This document shows, in pieces, positions 9,213 through 17,918 of a DNA stretch of 64,000 bases. The stretch's first letter is position 1. Each line of letters opens with the position of its first letter. Both the position numbers and the translations under genes were made by a program. A model generated the notes under the pieces. It saw only the letters and a list, made by a program, of their open reading frames with translations, had not been told where the DNA came from and made no database searches. Source of the stretch: Acidimicrobiia bacterium (GTDB taxonomy: Bacteria > Actinomycetota > Acidimicrobiia > Spongiisociales > Spongiisociaceae). The stretch lies in contig WTGI01000035.1 in assembly GCA_011523635.1 (NCBI GenBank), forward strand, positions 39,213 through 103,212. Reading direction: 5' to 3'.

Positions 9213-9470
9213 TCATCTGCATATGATCCTCGCCACGATCATTATCGCCACGATCAGGATGATCGGCGACAGATCCAACCTGACACCCCCCACTGGGATG
9301 GCGGGTAGGGAGCGCCGGAGCGGCCGGAGCGGCGGATCCACGATCCGCGAGAGCACCGCCACCGCCCGGCCGACAGGGTGATCGCCGGGAACCTCGATCC
9401 AGCTCAGGACGGCCCGGGCGACGATCGCAACTACATAGAGCTGCAGCAGATTGCAGATCAGCCGGATCAA
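9213..9470 (-). CDS. yggT: YggT family small membrane protein, TTG start
   Basis: This is a small two-helix membrane protein of the YggT family, commonly encoded between sepF and divIVA. The track ORF (130 aa) begins inside sepF. The family-like part starts at a TTG at 9470, 7 nt after the sepF stop and preceded by GAGG, giving 85 residues. Hydrophobic segments lie at about residues 2-22 and 66-84, with PVGRAVAVLSRIVDPPLRPLRR between them, a recognisable YggT core. Its biochemical role is not established. The TTG start is inferred from spacing and homology. Confidence 0.85.
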   Translation of the reverse strand: MIRLICNLLQLYVVAIVARAVLSWIEVPGDHPVGRAVAVLSRIVDPPLRPLRRSLPAIPVGGVRLDLSPIILIVAIMIVARIICR

Positions 9471-9477
9471 GCCCGCC

Positions 9478-10032
9478 TCAGACGTCGATGTCGTACAGGC
9501 CCAGGGAGGCCAGGCGCTGTAGCTCCTGCCGGGTGATCGTGACCCTCGGGGGGCGCACCAGCAGGACTCCCGCGGCCGGTTTCTGGATGGTCCCCTCCAA
9601 CGCATACACGAGGCCGCACAGGAAGTCGACCAGCCTCCGTACGGTCGGGGGATCGAGACTCTTCAGGTTCACCACCACCGGGACCTGCTCGCGGAGCACG
9701 TCGGCGACCTTCCTCACGTCGTCGAATCCGCGGGCCTCGAGTATCTCGGTGTAGCTGGCCGAGATGACCGCCGACTCCGGACCTCGCACGATGACATCCG
9801 AGTCACCGCGAGCGGAAACCACCGCAGGCCGCTGGTATGGGGGGACCGGCTCGGCGATCCGAGAGCTCCGGTCAGCCGGTGGCGGCGGCTGATCGTCCAC
9901 TATGCGGAACTGGCTCCGCGGCGGAGGCCGGCGGCTGGGCATATCGGTACGGGTTCCGTAACCGGGGTTCAGGGCGGGCTCTCCTTCGTCCACGAGACCC
10001 ATCCATGTCAGCAGTTTGTTCATGGCGCTCAT
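9478..10032 (-). CDS. sepF: SepF cell-division protein
   Basis: SepF binds the membrane and the FtsZ tail and anchors the Z-ring in bacteria lacking FtsA. The protein has 184 residues. The N-terminus MNKLLTWMGL could be the amphipathic membrane-binding helix; the start may be Met4 rather than Met1. A Pro-rich linker follows at about 25-70. The C-terminal SepF domain contains VVVNLKSLDPPTVRRLVDFLCGLVYALEG. ftsA is not found beside ftsZ, so SepF is probably the main Z-ring anchor here. The gene is followed by yggT after 7 nt. Confidence 0.94.
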   Translation of the reverse strand: MSAMNKLLTWMGLVDEGEPALNPGYGTRTDMPSRRPPPRSQFRIVDDQPPPPADRSSRIAEPVPPYQRPAVVSARGDSDVIVRGPESAVISASYTEILEARGFDDVRKVADVLREQVPVVVNLKSLDPPTVRRLVDFLCGLVYALEGTIQKPAAGVLLVRPPRVTITRQELQRLASLGLYDIDV

Positions 10033-10049
10033 TTCTGTACCGCGACGGC

Positions 10050-10718
10050 TCAGTGCCCAAAGATAGCCCGTCCGATGCGAACGATGGTGGATCCTTCCTC
10101 GATCGCGACCTCAAAATCGTCCGTCATGCCCATGCTGAGCGCCATCGGACGCTCCAGCCGGCCCGACAACTCGTCCCTGATCTCGCGCATCCGGACGAAG
10201 TAGGGGCGGGAATCCTCCGGTCTCGCGCCGATCGGAGGTATCGCCATCACTCCGGCCAGCGGGACCCCGGCCGCGTCCCACCGCTCGAAAGTCTCGACCA
10301 CGAGATCGGGTTGGACCCCCGACTTCTGGGGCTCCCGCCCGATGTTGACCTGTAGCAGGGTCGGTGGAGGCCGGTCCGCGCCGCGCAGCCACGGCTTCAC
10401 GAGCCGATCGCGGTCGAAGGAGTGCAGGAGTGCCACCAGCGGCCGTACCATCCGCACCTTGTTGGTCTGGAGCGGGCCCACGAAGTGCCACTCGAGGTCG
10501 CTCGGGAGCTGGCGGGCCTTCGCCGCCAGCTCCTGCCCCCGGTTCTCACCGAACACCCGGTGTCCGGCGGCGATGGCCTCTTCCAATACCGCGGGCGGGC
10601 GACCCTTGCCGATCGCCACGACCTTCACGTCGTCGCGGTCCCGGCCCGACCGGCGGGCAGCCTCCTCGACGCGCCGGACCACCTCGCGCAGGCGGACGGC
10701 CACGCTCACGGAATCCAT
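10050..10718 (-). CDS. yggS: YggS/PLPBP family pyridoxal-phosphate-binding protein
   Basis: This is a PLP-homeostasis protein with an alanine-racemase-like TIM-barrel fold and no known catalytic activity. I trimmed the track start (10808) to ATG 10718, giving 222 residues. A GTG at 10709 is an alternative that would overlap the pgeF stop as GTGA. The predicted PLP lysine lies in VVAIGKGRP. Other family blocks are FGENRGQE, WHFVGPLQTNK, LLQVNIG and LSMGMTDDFEVAIEEGSTIVRIG. Its place between pgeF and sepF is the conserved arrangement downstream of ftsZ in many Gram-positive bacteria. Confidence 0.93.
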   Translation of the reverse strand: MDSVSVAVRLREVVRRVEEAARRSGRDRDDVKVVAIGKGRPPAVLEEAIAAGHRVFGENRGQELAAKARQLPSDLEWHFVGPLQTNKVRMVRPLVALLHSFDRDRLVKPWLRGADRPPPTLLQVNIGREPQKSGVQPDLVVETFERWDAAGVPLAGVMAIPPIGARPEDSRPYFVRMREIRDELSGRLERPMALSMGMTDDFEVAIEEGSTIVRIGRAIFGH

Positions 10719-11335
10719 CCCAGGGCCGCCAGGCGATGCTTGGTGCGGTCGGCCCGGAACGAGAACCAATCCTCCTCGCAGCGAGTACACGCCTCGACTG
10801 ACCACCATTCGGCGTGCGGGACCTGCTCACGGATGGCGGTCGCCAGGTCAACGGTCGTCATGCCACCGGTGGACTTGACGTGCCGGTCACGGAACAGGAC
10901 GGCGACTTCGGGACCGACCTCGAAACAGCAGGGGCCGATCAACGGACCGATGGCAGCCCTCAACACCGGACCGGGCCGCCTGCCCAGACCCTCCAGACGG
11001 CGGGCTGTCGCCGCTACCACGCCGGCCACCACCCCCCTCCATCCGGCGTGCGCCACGCCCACGACACTCTCGGTCTCCAGCACCACGCCTGCGCAGTCGG
11101 CGGTCATGACCGCCAGGGGAAGACCCGGTACGCCGGTGACAAGCCCGTCGCCGGGCCCGGCCCGGCCCGGTTTGGTAGCGGTGAGGACATCCGCCCCATG
11201 AACCTGGCGGAGCGAAGCCCACTCCGATCGGATCCCGAGCGCCCCTGAAACGACCTCGCGATCACCGGACAACATGTCGCCGGCCGCGGCAGTGGTGAAA
11301 GCGACGCCCCGGAACCCGGGAGGCCGGATCAGCAC
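10706..11335 (-). CDS. pgeF: PgeF/YfiH (LACC1-like) peptidoglycan editing factor
   Basis: This family of purine-nucleoside-metabolising enzymes also removes wrongly incorporated serine from peptidoglycan precursors in E. coli. The family metal and active-site motifs are present: QVHGADV, TADC and HAGWRG, plus IGPLIGPCCFEVG. The track start at 11413 lies within the 3' end of ftsZ and has no family-like N-terminus, so I chose a GTG at 11335, giving 209 residues. This start is uncertain because no strong ribosome-binding site precedes it. The neighbours ftsZ and yggS are the usual ones for this gene. Confidence 0.87.
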   Translation of the reverse strand: MLIRPPGFRGVAFTTAAAGDMLSGDREVVSGALGIRSEWASLRQVHGADVLTATKPGRAGPGDGLVTGVPGLPLAVMTADCAGVVLETESVVGVAHAGWRGVVAGVVAATARRLEGLGRRPGPVLRAAIGPLIGPCCFEVGPEVAVLFRDRHVKSTGGMTTVDLATAIREQVPHAEWWSVEACTRCEEDWFSFRADRTKHRLAALGWIP

Positions 11336-11375
11336 GGTCGACCGGCCGGGTGTCCCCGGCGTCTCCGCGTGCCCT

Positions 11376-12455
11376 CTATTCCCGGAGCCAGTCGGGAATG
11401 TCCAGCGGATCATCCTCGGCCGACCGGAAGACGCTCTCCGATCGGTCGGAGTACGGGGTGCGCCTTGACGCGCCCGATCCGGACGGACCGGCGGAAGGCG
11501 ATCCCACCCCGGCCGCGATCACGGTGACGCGCACCTCCTCGCCGACCGACTCGTCGGAAGTAGCGCCGAAGATGATCTGGGCATCGGACTCGGCGTGCTC
11601 CTGGACGGCCATGGCCGCCTCGCTCACCTCGGCGAGGGTCATGTCGGGCGGGCCGCATATCGACAGCAAGACACCCTTGGCCCCGTCCATCGTGGTTTCG
11701 AGGAGGGGGCTGGACATCGCCTGCTGGGCCGCCTGCAGCGCCCGGCTCTCGCCCGATGCCCGTCCGATACCGAGCACGGCCGCGCCCGCCCCGCCCAGAA
11801 CCGTCTTGACATCCGCGAAGTCCACGTTGATGAGGCCGGGCGTGGTGATGATCTGGGCGATGCCGTTCACCCCGTCCGTCAGAACCTGGTCGGCCATCGC
11901 GAAGGCCTCCATCATCGTGGTGGAGCGATCGGCCTCGGCCAGCAGGTTGTCGTTCGGAATGACGATCATGGCGTCGACCGCCTCCCTGAGCGCGGCTATG
12001 CCCTGTTCGGCCAGCTTGGAACGGCGATGACCCTCGAATCCGAAGGGCCTGGTGACGACCGCGACCGTCAGGGCGTCGAGGTTGCGGGCGACGTCGGCCA
12101 CCACCGGAGCAGCGCCCGTTCCCGTTCCCCCGCCCTCGCCGGCGGTCACGAAGACGAGATCCGAGCCGGCCAGCGCCTCCTCGATCTGCTCCCTGTTGTC
12201 CTCGGCGGCGGACCTACCCACCGACGGATCCGCGCCGGCGCCCAGTCCCTTCGTGAGTTCGCCACCGATGTTGAGCTTGACATCTGCCTCCGACATGAGC
12301 AGCGCCTGCGCGTCCGTGTTCACGGCGACGAACTCAACTCCCCGGATTCCGGCCTCGATCATGCGGTTGACGGCGTTCGTGCCGCCGCCACCTACCCCGA
12401 CCACCTTGATGACAGCCACGTAGCTACGGAGGGGGCTTTCGTTGATAACGGTCAT
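11376..12455 (-). CDS. ftsZ: cell-division GTPase FtsZ
   Basis: FtsZ is the tubulin homologue that forms the division ring. ATG 12455 (359 residues) is preferred over the track ATG at 12476 because GGAAGGAA lies between the two. The tubulin signature GGGTGTG is at residues 108-114. The synergy-loop region [10 protein letters not shown] and an N-terminal [13 protein letters not shown] are present. A short linker leads to the conserved C-terminal peptide DIPDWLRE, the docking site for SepF and FtsW. It is about 100 nt downstream of ftsQ, the only sizeable spacer in this part of the cluster, which could hold its own promoter or mRNA structure. Confidence 0.98.
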   Translation of the reverse strand: MTVINESPLRSYVAVIKVVGVGGGGTNAVNRMIEAGIRGVEFVAVNTDAQALLMSEADVKLNIGGELTKGLGAGADPSVGRSAAEDNREQIEEALAGSDLVFVTAGEGGGTGTGAAPVVADVARNLDALTVAVVTRPFGFEGHRRSKLAEQGIAALREAVDAMIVIPNDNLLAEADRSTTMMEAFAMADQVLTDGVNGIAQIITTPGLINVDFADVKTVLGGAGAAVLGIGRASGESRALQAAQQAMSSPLLETTMDGAKGVLLSICGPPDMTLAEVSEAAMAVQEHAESDAQIIFGATSDESVGEEVRVTVIAAGVGSPSAGPSGSGASRRTPYSDRSESVFRSAEDDPLDIPDWLRE

Positions 12456-12496
12456 TGGGTGTGTCGTTCCTTCCATTCACCGCTTCGGCATTGACA

Positions 12497-12544
12497 GTCC
12501 GCTCCGGACACGCCCAATGCTAGAAGCAAAGCTTCGCGTTCTAG
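12497..12544. promoter_or_regulatory. two small hairpins in the ftsQ-ftsZ spacer
   Basis: GTCCG-ctc-CGGAC lies at 12497-12509. Next to it CTAGAA (12520-12525) faces TTCTAG (12539-12544), with an alternative inner stem GAAGC-aaa-GCTTC. Both sit 42-90 nt upstream of the ftsZ start. They could affect ftsZ mRNA stability or attenuate read-through; no U-tract follows either. Confidence 0.35.
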
Positions 12545-12577
12545 TGGAGACTCAGGAAGCATACGCCATCCAATTCC

Positions 12578-13390
12578 TTAAGGTTCTAGATAAATCTCGG
12601 CTTCTAGTTGAGACTTAAGGTATTCCAGTCCCGGCAGGGTCTTGCCGACCGACTTCCAGGGCCGGACTGCGGGGCGGCTCGGGGCCGTGACGTCGATGAG
12701 TCCGACCGGGGCGGTATCGAGGATCGTGAGGAGCGAGGTCGCCTTGGCCGTCATGTCGCCGGGTAGGCCGAGCCGGGCTATCCGGTTACCCACCCAGACC
12801 CAGAGCTCGCCGTCGCTGGCCTCGAAGAGGCTCCGTTCGGCCAGGTCATCAGGCAGCGCCGCGATGAAGTCGAGAGCGCCGCCGACCTCCGGAGCCTCGA
12901 TCCTGGCACCCAGCCCCGGGTCATCGATGACCACGCGGATCTGCGGAAGCCGGGTGGTCGGCGTGGACGCGTAAGCCAATACCACGCCATCGTCGGCCAG
13001 AACCCCCCACCTGTCCCCCAAGTCGATCCAGGCGGTGTCCACCCGCTCCCGGACCACCACTTCGACACGGGTGGGGAACACCAGCTTGACAGAGGCGGCT
13101 GCGATCCGGGGATCCTCCATGAGGTCCGTTTCCACAGTGGAGGCGCGGATGGTGACCAGCGGCCTGCCCTCCACCACCCCGCTCCGTTGAAGAATCTCCT
13201 CGACCGGCACGCGCACCGCACCGCTGACGGCCACCTCCTCGACACTCATGAACGGCGACACCAGGAACCACGCCACACCACCGGCACAGGCCAGGATGGC
13301 CAGCATCCAGATGGACCTTCGGATGCGAGCCCGAGCCTGCTGTTCGGCGACCTCCTGGCGCCGACGCTTGATGCGGGGCTCGATGGTCAA
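12578..13390 (-). CDS. ftsQ: cell-division protein FtsQ (POTRA domain)
   Basis: This bitopic divisome protein links early and late division proteins. It has 270 residues. A basic cytoplasmic head (1-26) is followed by one transmembrane helix (about 27-47). The POTRA domain starts near FMSVEEVAVSGAVRVPVEEI, then the FtsQ beta domain (PTRVEVVVRERVDTAWI, WGVLADDGVVL). It overlaps murB by 4 nt. The low sequence conservation is normal for FtsQ; the identification rests on architecture and position between murB and ftsZ. Confidence 0.92.
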   Translation of the reverse strand: MTIEPRIKRRRQEVAEQQARARIRRSIWMLAILACAGGVAWFLVSPFMSVEEVAVSGAVRVPVEEILQRSGVVEGRPLVTIRASTVETDLMEDPRIAAASVKLVFPTRVEVVVRERVDTAWIDLGDRWGVLADDGVVLAYASTPTTRLPQIRVVIDDPGLGARIEAPEVGGALDFIAALPDDLAERSLFEASDGELWVWVGNRIARLGLPGDMTAKATSLLTILDTAPVGLIDVTAPSRPAVRPWKSVGKTLPGLEYLKSQLEAEIYLEP

Positions 13391-14304
13391 TTCGTTCGAT
13401 CCTGCGGAAACCCGATGAACCTCACCTCCGGTTCCAGCAGGATTCCCGTCCTGTCGAGTACCAGTTGCCTCACGTCCTGGACCAGGCTGAACACATCCTG
13501 CGCGGTGCCGCCCGGATCCACGACGAAGAAGTTGGCGTGCTTCGGGGAGACGTGAGCGCCGCCGCGGCGCATCCCCTTCAGCCCGAGCGCGTCGATGATC
13601 CGACCGGCGCTGTCTCCCGGTGGGTTGCGGAACACGCTACCGGCGTTGAGGGTTCCACCGGGCTGGTGATCGCGCCGCCAGCGGATGGCTTCGCGCATCA
13701 ACGCCGCGATCCTCTCCCGATCACCTTCACGCACCGAATAGGAAGCATCCAGCACGACCTCACCGGCGCCCAGGTTGCTGGTCCGGTAGCCGAGACCGAG
13801 CTGGCCGGCCTCCCGCTCGACGACCGATCCCGAGCCGGCATCCAGGATCGACGCCGACCTGATCACGTCAACGGTCTCTACGCCGAAGAAGCCGGCGTTC
13901 ATGCGGACCGCCCCTCCCACCGAACCGGGTATGCCGACGTAGAACTCCAGCCCGGACCAGGACTCGTCTGCCATCCTGCGCGCCAGCACGGGCAGGCTGA
14001 CGGCCGCTCCCGCCCTGACGACCCGCGCCTCCCGGTCCACGGCCACCTGCCTGAACCCGGCGCCCAACCTGATCACCAGACCGGCGTATCCCTCGTCGGA
14101 GACCACCAGGTTGCTTCCCCGTCCCATGACGACCATCTCGATCCCGCGTGCCCGTGCAGCCATCGACACCGACCGCAACTCCTCCACGCTCCCCGGCTCG
14201 CAGAACCAGCGGGCGGGCCCGCCCAGCTTGTACGTGGTGAGCCGGGCCAAGTCCACGCCCGCCCGGATCTGGCCACCGGCTACGAGTCCGTCCCAGCCCT
14301 GCAT
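13387..14304 (-). CDS. murB: UDP-N-acetylenolpyruvoylglucosamine reductase MurB
   Basis: It reduces UDP-GlcNAc-enolpyruvate to UDP-MurNAc with FAD and NADPH. It has 305 residues. FAD-binding blocks are GRGSNLVVSDEGYAG and YVGIPGSVGGAVRMNAG. The GSVFRNP segment carries the catalytic serine, and SPKHANFFVV is the type II MurB C-terminal motif. It starts one base inside the murC stop (TGATG) and overlaps ftsQ by 4 nt, so translation is probably coupled through murC-murB-ftsQ. Confidence 0.97.
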   Translation of the reverse strand: MQGWDGLVAGGQIRAGVDLARLTTYKLGGPARWFCEPGSVEELRSVSMAARARGIEMVVMGRGSNLVVSDEGYAGLVIRLGAGFRQVAVDREARVVRAGAAVSLPVLARRMADESWSGLEFYVGIPGSVGGAVRMNAGFFGVETVDVIRSASILDAGSGSVVEREAGQLGLGYRTSNLGAGEVVLDASYSVREGDRERIAALMREAIRWRRDHQPGGTLNAGSVFRNPPGDSAGRIIDALGLKGMRRGGAHVSPKHANFFVVDPGGTAQDVFSLVQDVRQLVLDRTGILLEPEVRFIGFPQDRTN

Positions 14305-15674
14305 CAGCGCCCGGCCAGCCGGTCGACCAGGCGGTCCGGCAGGGTGGCTATGTCGCCGGCGCCCAGCGTGAGGACCAGGTCATCCGGCCGGACCTCCCCG
14401 GCGACCAGATCCGCCGCCTCCTCCAGGCTCGGGACGTAGCGAACCGCCCCGTGCCGGCCGCTCGCCGAGTCGGCCACCAGCTCTCCGGTGACGCCCGGCC
14501 GGGGCGCCTCACGGGCCCCGTATATGTCGGTCACCACCACCCGGTCCGCCCCTGCCAGGGCCTCTCCGAACTCGGACGCCAGCGCCGCCGTCCTCGAATA
14601 GAGATGGGGTTGGAACACCACCCAGAGCCGGTTCCGGTCCACCGGGGCCAGCGCCTCTATGTCAGCCGCCACTTCGGCGGGATGGTGGGCGTAGCTGTCG
14701 ATGATGGTCACGTCACCGACCGTGGCCCGATGTTCGAGCCGCCGCCGTACCCCCTCGAAGCGCGCCAGGCTCTCGATCGCTGCTGCCAGGTCGTGACCCA
14801 GCTCGGACAGCAGGGCCAGCACGCCACAGGCGTTGCGGGCGGTATGCAGGCCGGGACTGCCCACCTTCACCGATCCGGGGGGGAACCGGCCACCCAGCCG
14901 GAACGACACCGACCCGGCGCCGGGCTCGACATCCGAGATCCTCCAGACCGCCTCGGGAGAGGTGCCGTACCCCGGCCGCCCGGTCCGCTCGGCGAGGCGC
15001 CGCCCGCCCGCATCGTCTACCCCTACCACCACCGGGCCGTCGACCCGGTCGACCACGTCCCGGAAGGCATCCTCCAGGCGCTCCTGCGTCCCGTAATGGT
15101 CCAGGTGGTCGGCGTCGACGTTGGTGACCGCCAGCCCGGCCAGGACCAGGTGGGCGAAGGTCCCGAAGGCCTCATCGGCCTCGAGCACCAGCAGGTCCGC
15201 CGCGCCGAGGTGGGCATTGTCACCGGAGCCCGCCAGGTCACCACCCACAATGAAGGAGGCGTCTATCCCCAGTGCTCTCGTAGCTGTCACCGCCAGGGCC
15301 GTGGAGGTGGTCTTGCCGTGCGTTCCGGTGAAGCCGAGAGTGGGTATGCGACCGGTTATCTCGCGGAGCAGGCGCGGACGGTCCCATACCGTGACCCCCG
15401 CGTCTCCTGCCGCCACCAGCTCCGGGTCCGTGGCGGGAACCGCCGACGAGGCCACCACCAGGTCGCACGCCACCATCCGGTCGGGGCGGCTGCCCACCCA
15501 GGTCGCTACGCGGTGGCTATCCAGCCCTTCGAGGCCGGCGCCCCCGACCAGGTCGGACCCGGATACGACGTGACCCATGGCCGACAGCAGCTTGGCGAGC
15601 GGGCCGATCCCGGCGCCCCCCGCCCCCACGAGGTGGATTCGTATGCTCTCATCGAGCCGCGACATCCGCGCCAT
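14304..15674 (-). CDS. murC: UDP-N-acetylmuramate-L-alanine ligase MurC
   Basis: It adds L-alanine to UDP-MurNAc, the first Mur ligase step. It has 456 residues. The N-terminal HLVGAGGAGIGPLAKLL Rossmann motif binds the UDP substrate. The P-loop is FTGTHGKTTS, and the C-terminal domain contains DSYAHHPAEV and FQPHLYSRT. Met4 is an equally plausible start. It overlaps the murG 3' end by 17-26 nt and murB by 1 nt. Length and motifs are normal. Confidence 0.97.
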   Translation of the reverse strand: MARMSRLDESIRIHLVGAGGAGIGPLAKLLSAMGHVVSGSDLVGGAGLEGLDSHRVATWVGSRPDRMVACDLVVASSAVPATDPELVAAGDAGVTVWDRPRLLREITGRIPTLGFTGTHGKTTSTALAVTATRALGIDASFIVGGDLAGSGDNAHLGAADLLVLEADEAFGTFAHLVLAGLAVTNVDADHLDHYGTQERLEDAFRDVVDRVDGPVVVGVDDAGGRRLAERTGRPGYGTSPEAVWRISDVEPGAGSVSFRLGGRFPPGSVKVGSPGLHTARNACGVLALLSELGHDLAAAIESLARFEGVRRRLEHRATVGDVTIIDSYAHHPAEVAADIEALAPVDRNRLWVVFQPHLYSRTAALASEFGEALAGADRVVVTDIYGAREAPRPGVTGELVADSASGRHGAVRYVPSLEEAADLVAGEVRPDDLVLTLGAGDIATLPDRLVDRLAGR

Positions 15675-16734
15675 CCATCATCATGGTGGCAATGGTGGCA
15701 GCAGCACCCGGTCTGGCTGCGTCAATTGCGGCCCGGCGCATCCGGTCGCGCCGATCCGGGTCGGCCAGCAGGTCCTCCAGAATCCCGCCTACAGAACCCA
15801 ACCCGGCCTCCTCCACCAGCACGGCGGCGCCGGTCTCGGCCATGGCGCGGGCGTTGGCGAGCTGATGGCGACCGGCGAACGATCCGGGCACCAGGACGCT
15901 GGGAGTGCCGGTGACGGCCGCCTCCATCATGCTTCCCCCGGCCCGGGAGAGCACCACGTCCGAGACGCCGTAGAAGAGGTCCATCCGGTCCTCGAAGCCC
16001 AGCACCCGCCTCGTCACCGAGGACGAGTCTCCGGCGGTCGAGACCTGAGCCCGGTTCCGGGCGCCCGCGAGGTGAACGATCTGGATGGGTGCGCCCTTCC
16101 ACCTCGCCGACAGGGCGGTGACCGCCTCGTTGATCGAGCCGGCGCCGAGGCTCCCTCCCATCACCCCGACCGTGTCCGGACCGGACTCCAGCCGGTACCG
16201 CTCCAACGCGTGCCGCCGGACCGCCGCCTTATCGAGCGTGGTGAGCGATGACCTCAGCGGGTAGCCGACGACCTCCCCGGCCAGCCCCCTGGTACCGGGA
16301 AACGAGACCAGGGACCGGTCTGCCCAGCGGCCGGCGAGGCGGTTCGCCAGCCCGGCCCCGGCATTCTGTTCGTGGATGTACAGCGGCACGCCGGCCTGAC
16401 GGGCGGCGATGGCGACCGGCACCGTGACGTAGCTTCCCATGCAGAGCACGGCACCGACCTCGCGCCTCCGGAGTTCCCGCGCCACCGTCCGGGTGGCCTT
16501 CCACACGAGCTGCGGGATGCGGAGGTTGCGGGCCGACATACGCCTCTCCAGGCCGTGTATCCGTATCCGCAGCAGCGGGTAGCCCTCCTTCGGGACCAGG
16601 TCCACCTCCATCCGGTCTCCTCCGATGAACAGCACGTGCTCCCTGCCGACCCCGGCGGCGACCAGATGCTCCGCCACCGCCAGACCCGGAAAGATGTGCC
16701 CACCGGTGCCTGCCGCGGCGATGGCGAACCTCAC
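15649..16734 (-). CDS. murG: UDP-GlcNAc:lipid I transferase MurG
   Basis: This peripheral membrane glycosyltransferase converts lipid I to lipid II. It has 361 residues. The N-terminal glycine-rich motif AGTGGHIFPG begins near residue 8. The second domain has VMGGSLGAGSINEA and the donor-binding block SRAGGSMMEAAVTGTPSVLVP. It overlaps ftsW by 4 nt and murC by 17-26 nt, in standard dcw order. Confidence 0.97.
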   Translation of the reverse strand: MRFAIAAAGTGGHIFPGLAVAEHLVAAGVGREHVLFIGGDRMEVDLVPKEGYPLLRIRIHGLERRMSARNLRIPQLVWKATRTVARELRRREVGAVLCMGSYVTVPVAIAARQAGVPLYIHEQNAGAGLANRLAGRWADRSLVSFPGTRGLAGEVVGYPLRSSLTTLDKAAVRRHALERYRLESGPDTVGVMGGSLGAGSINEAVTALSARWKGAPIQIVHLAGARNRAQVSTAGDSSSVTRRVLGFEDRMDLFYGVSDVVLSRAGGSMMEAAVTGTPSVLVPGSFAGRHQLANARAMAETGAAVLVEEAGLGSVGGILEDLLADPDRRDRMRRAAIDAARPGAAATIATMMMDGADVAAR

Positions 16735-17918
16735 CGGACCCGCCGTTCCGGCGCCGGATCGGGTACGTGCGGGGCGTTGCGCGCCACGTTCACCAGGATC
16801 CCGACCCCGGCCATGGCCACCAGCATGGCGCTACCACCGACCGACACCAGCGGCAGGGCCAGGCCGGTGACGGGAATGGCGCCCACCGCACCACCCACGT
16901 TGACCAGCGACTGCACGCCCAACCAGGCGGTGATGCCGCTGGCGAGGAGGCGGGCGAACATGTCGCTGGTCCGGTAGGCCACCCACACCCCGACCAGCGA
17001 CAGGCCGGCCAGGGCGAACAGGAGGGCGGTCGCCCCGATGAAACCGGTCTCCTCGCCGATGATGGTGAAGATGAAGTCGGTGTAGGGATTAGGCAGGTAG
17101 GACCAGCGGGACCGGGAGGCGCCCAGCCCGACACCCAGCCAGTGACCGCTTCCGAGGGCTATGAGGCTCTGGATCATCTGGAAGCAGGCGTCGCTGGGGT
17201 CCGACAGCGGGTCCAGGAAACACAGGAACCGCTGGCGGCGGTACTCCAGCGAGTAGGTGGCATACCCGATCACCGCCAATCCGGTGGCGCCGATGGCGGC
17301 GATGTACCGGAACGGCACCCCGGCCGCGATCATCATGACCCCGGCCGCCCCAGCCACGATGATGGCGGTTCCCAGGTCGGGCTGCCAGACGATCAGCGCA
17401 CAGGTCCCGCCCACTGCGGTCACCATCGGACCTACCCACTGGCGCGCCTCGTCGAGGCGGTCCCTCCGGCGGGTGAGGACGGCGGCCAGGAACACGATCA
17501 CGGCCAGCTTGGAGAACTCGGAGACCTGGACGGTCAGATCGCCGAACTCCAGCCAACGGTTGGCGCCGCCCCTCCTCACGCCGACCATCAGGGTCACCAC
17601 CAGCCCGGCGAAGGAGAGGCCCAGGGCATAGGGGGCGATCCGGCGGTACCAGTTGTAGGGAACCATGGCCATGATCACCATCGCGCAGAGACCGACGACC
17701 ACCCACTGCAGCTGCCTCTTGAAGACCGCCAGCCGATCGGCCTCCTGGATGATCCCGGAGGCCGAGGAAGCCGACAGGGTGGCCCCCAGGCCGATCACCA
17801 GCAGGCTGGCGGCCAGCACCAGCACGAACACCACCACCCTGGATCGGGACAGAGCGATCTCGTCCCGGCGGCGGGCCCAGACGCGGAGGTCCGCGATCGA
17901 CGACAGGCGGTTGCTCAT
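16731..17918 (-). CDS. ftsW: SEDS-family peptidoglycan polymerase FtsW
   Basis: This is the septal glycosyltransferase that polymerises lipid II together with FtsI. It has 395 residues and about ten hydrophobic helices. The conserved SEDS stretch LPNPYTDFIFTIIGEETGFIG lies in the large extracytoplasmic loop and following helix. GGANRWLEFGDLTVQVSEFSKLA is the other family hallmark. Its place between murD and murG, with 4-nt overlaps on both sides, supports FtsW rather than RodA. Confidence 0.96.
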   Translation of the reverse strand: MSNRLSSIADLRVWARRRDEIALSRSRVVVFVLVLAASLLVIGLGATLSASSASGIIQEADRLAVFKRQLQWVVVGLCAMVIMAMVPYNWYRRIAPYALGLSFAGLVVTLMVGVRRGGANRWLEFGDLTVQVSEFSKLAVIVFLAAVLTRRRDRLDEARQWVGPMVTAVGGTCALIVWQPDLGTAIIVAGAAGVMMIAAGVPFRYIAAIGATGLAVIGYATYSLEYRRQRFLCFLDPLSDPSDACFQMIQSLIALGSGHWLGVGLGASRSRWSYLPNPYTDFIFTIIGEETGFIGATALLFALAGLSLVGVWVAYRTSDMFARLLASGITAWLGVQSLVNVGGAVGAIPVTGLALPLVSVGGSAMLVAMAGVGILVNVARNAPHVPDPAPERRVR

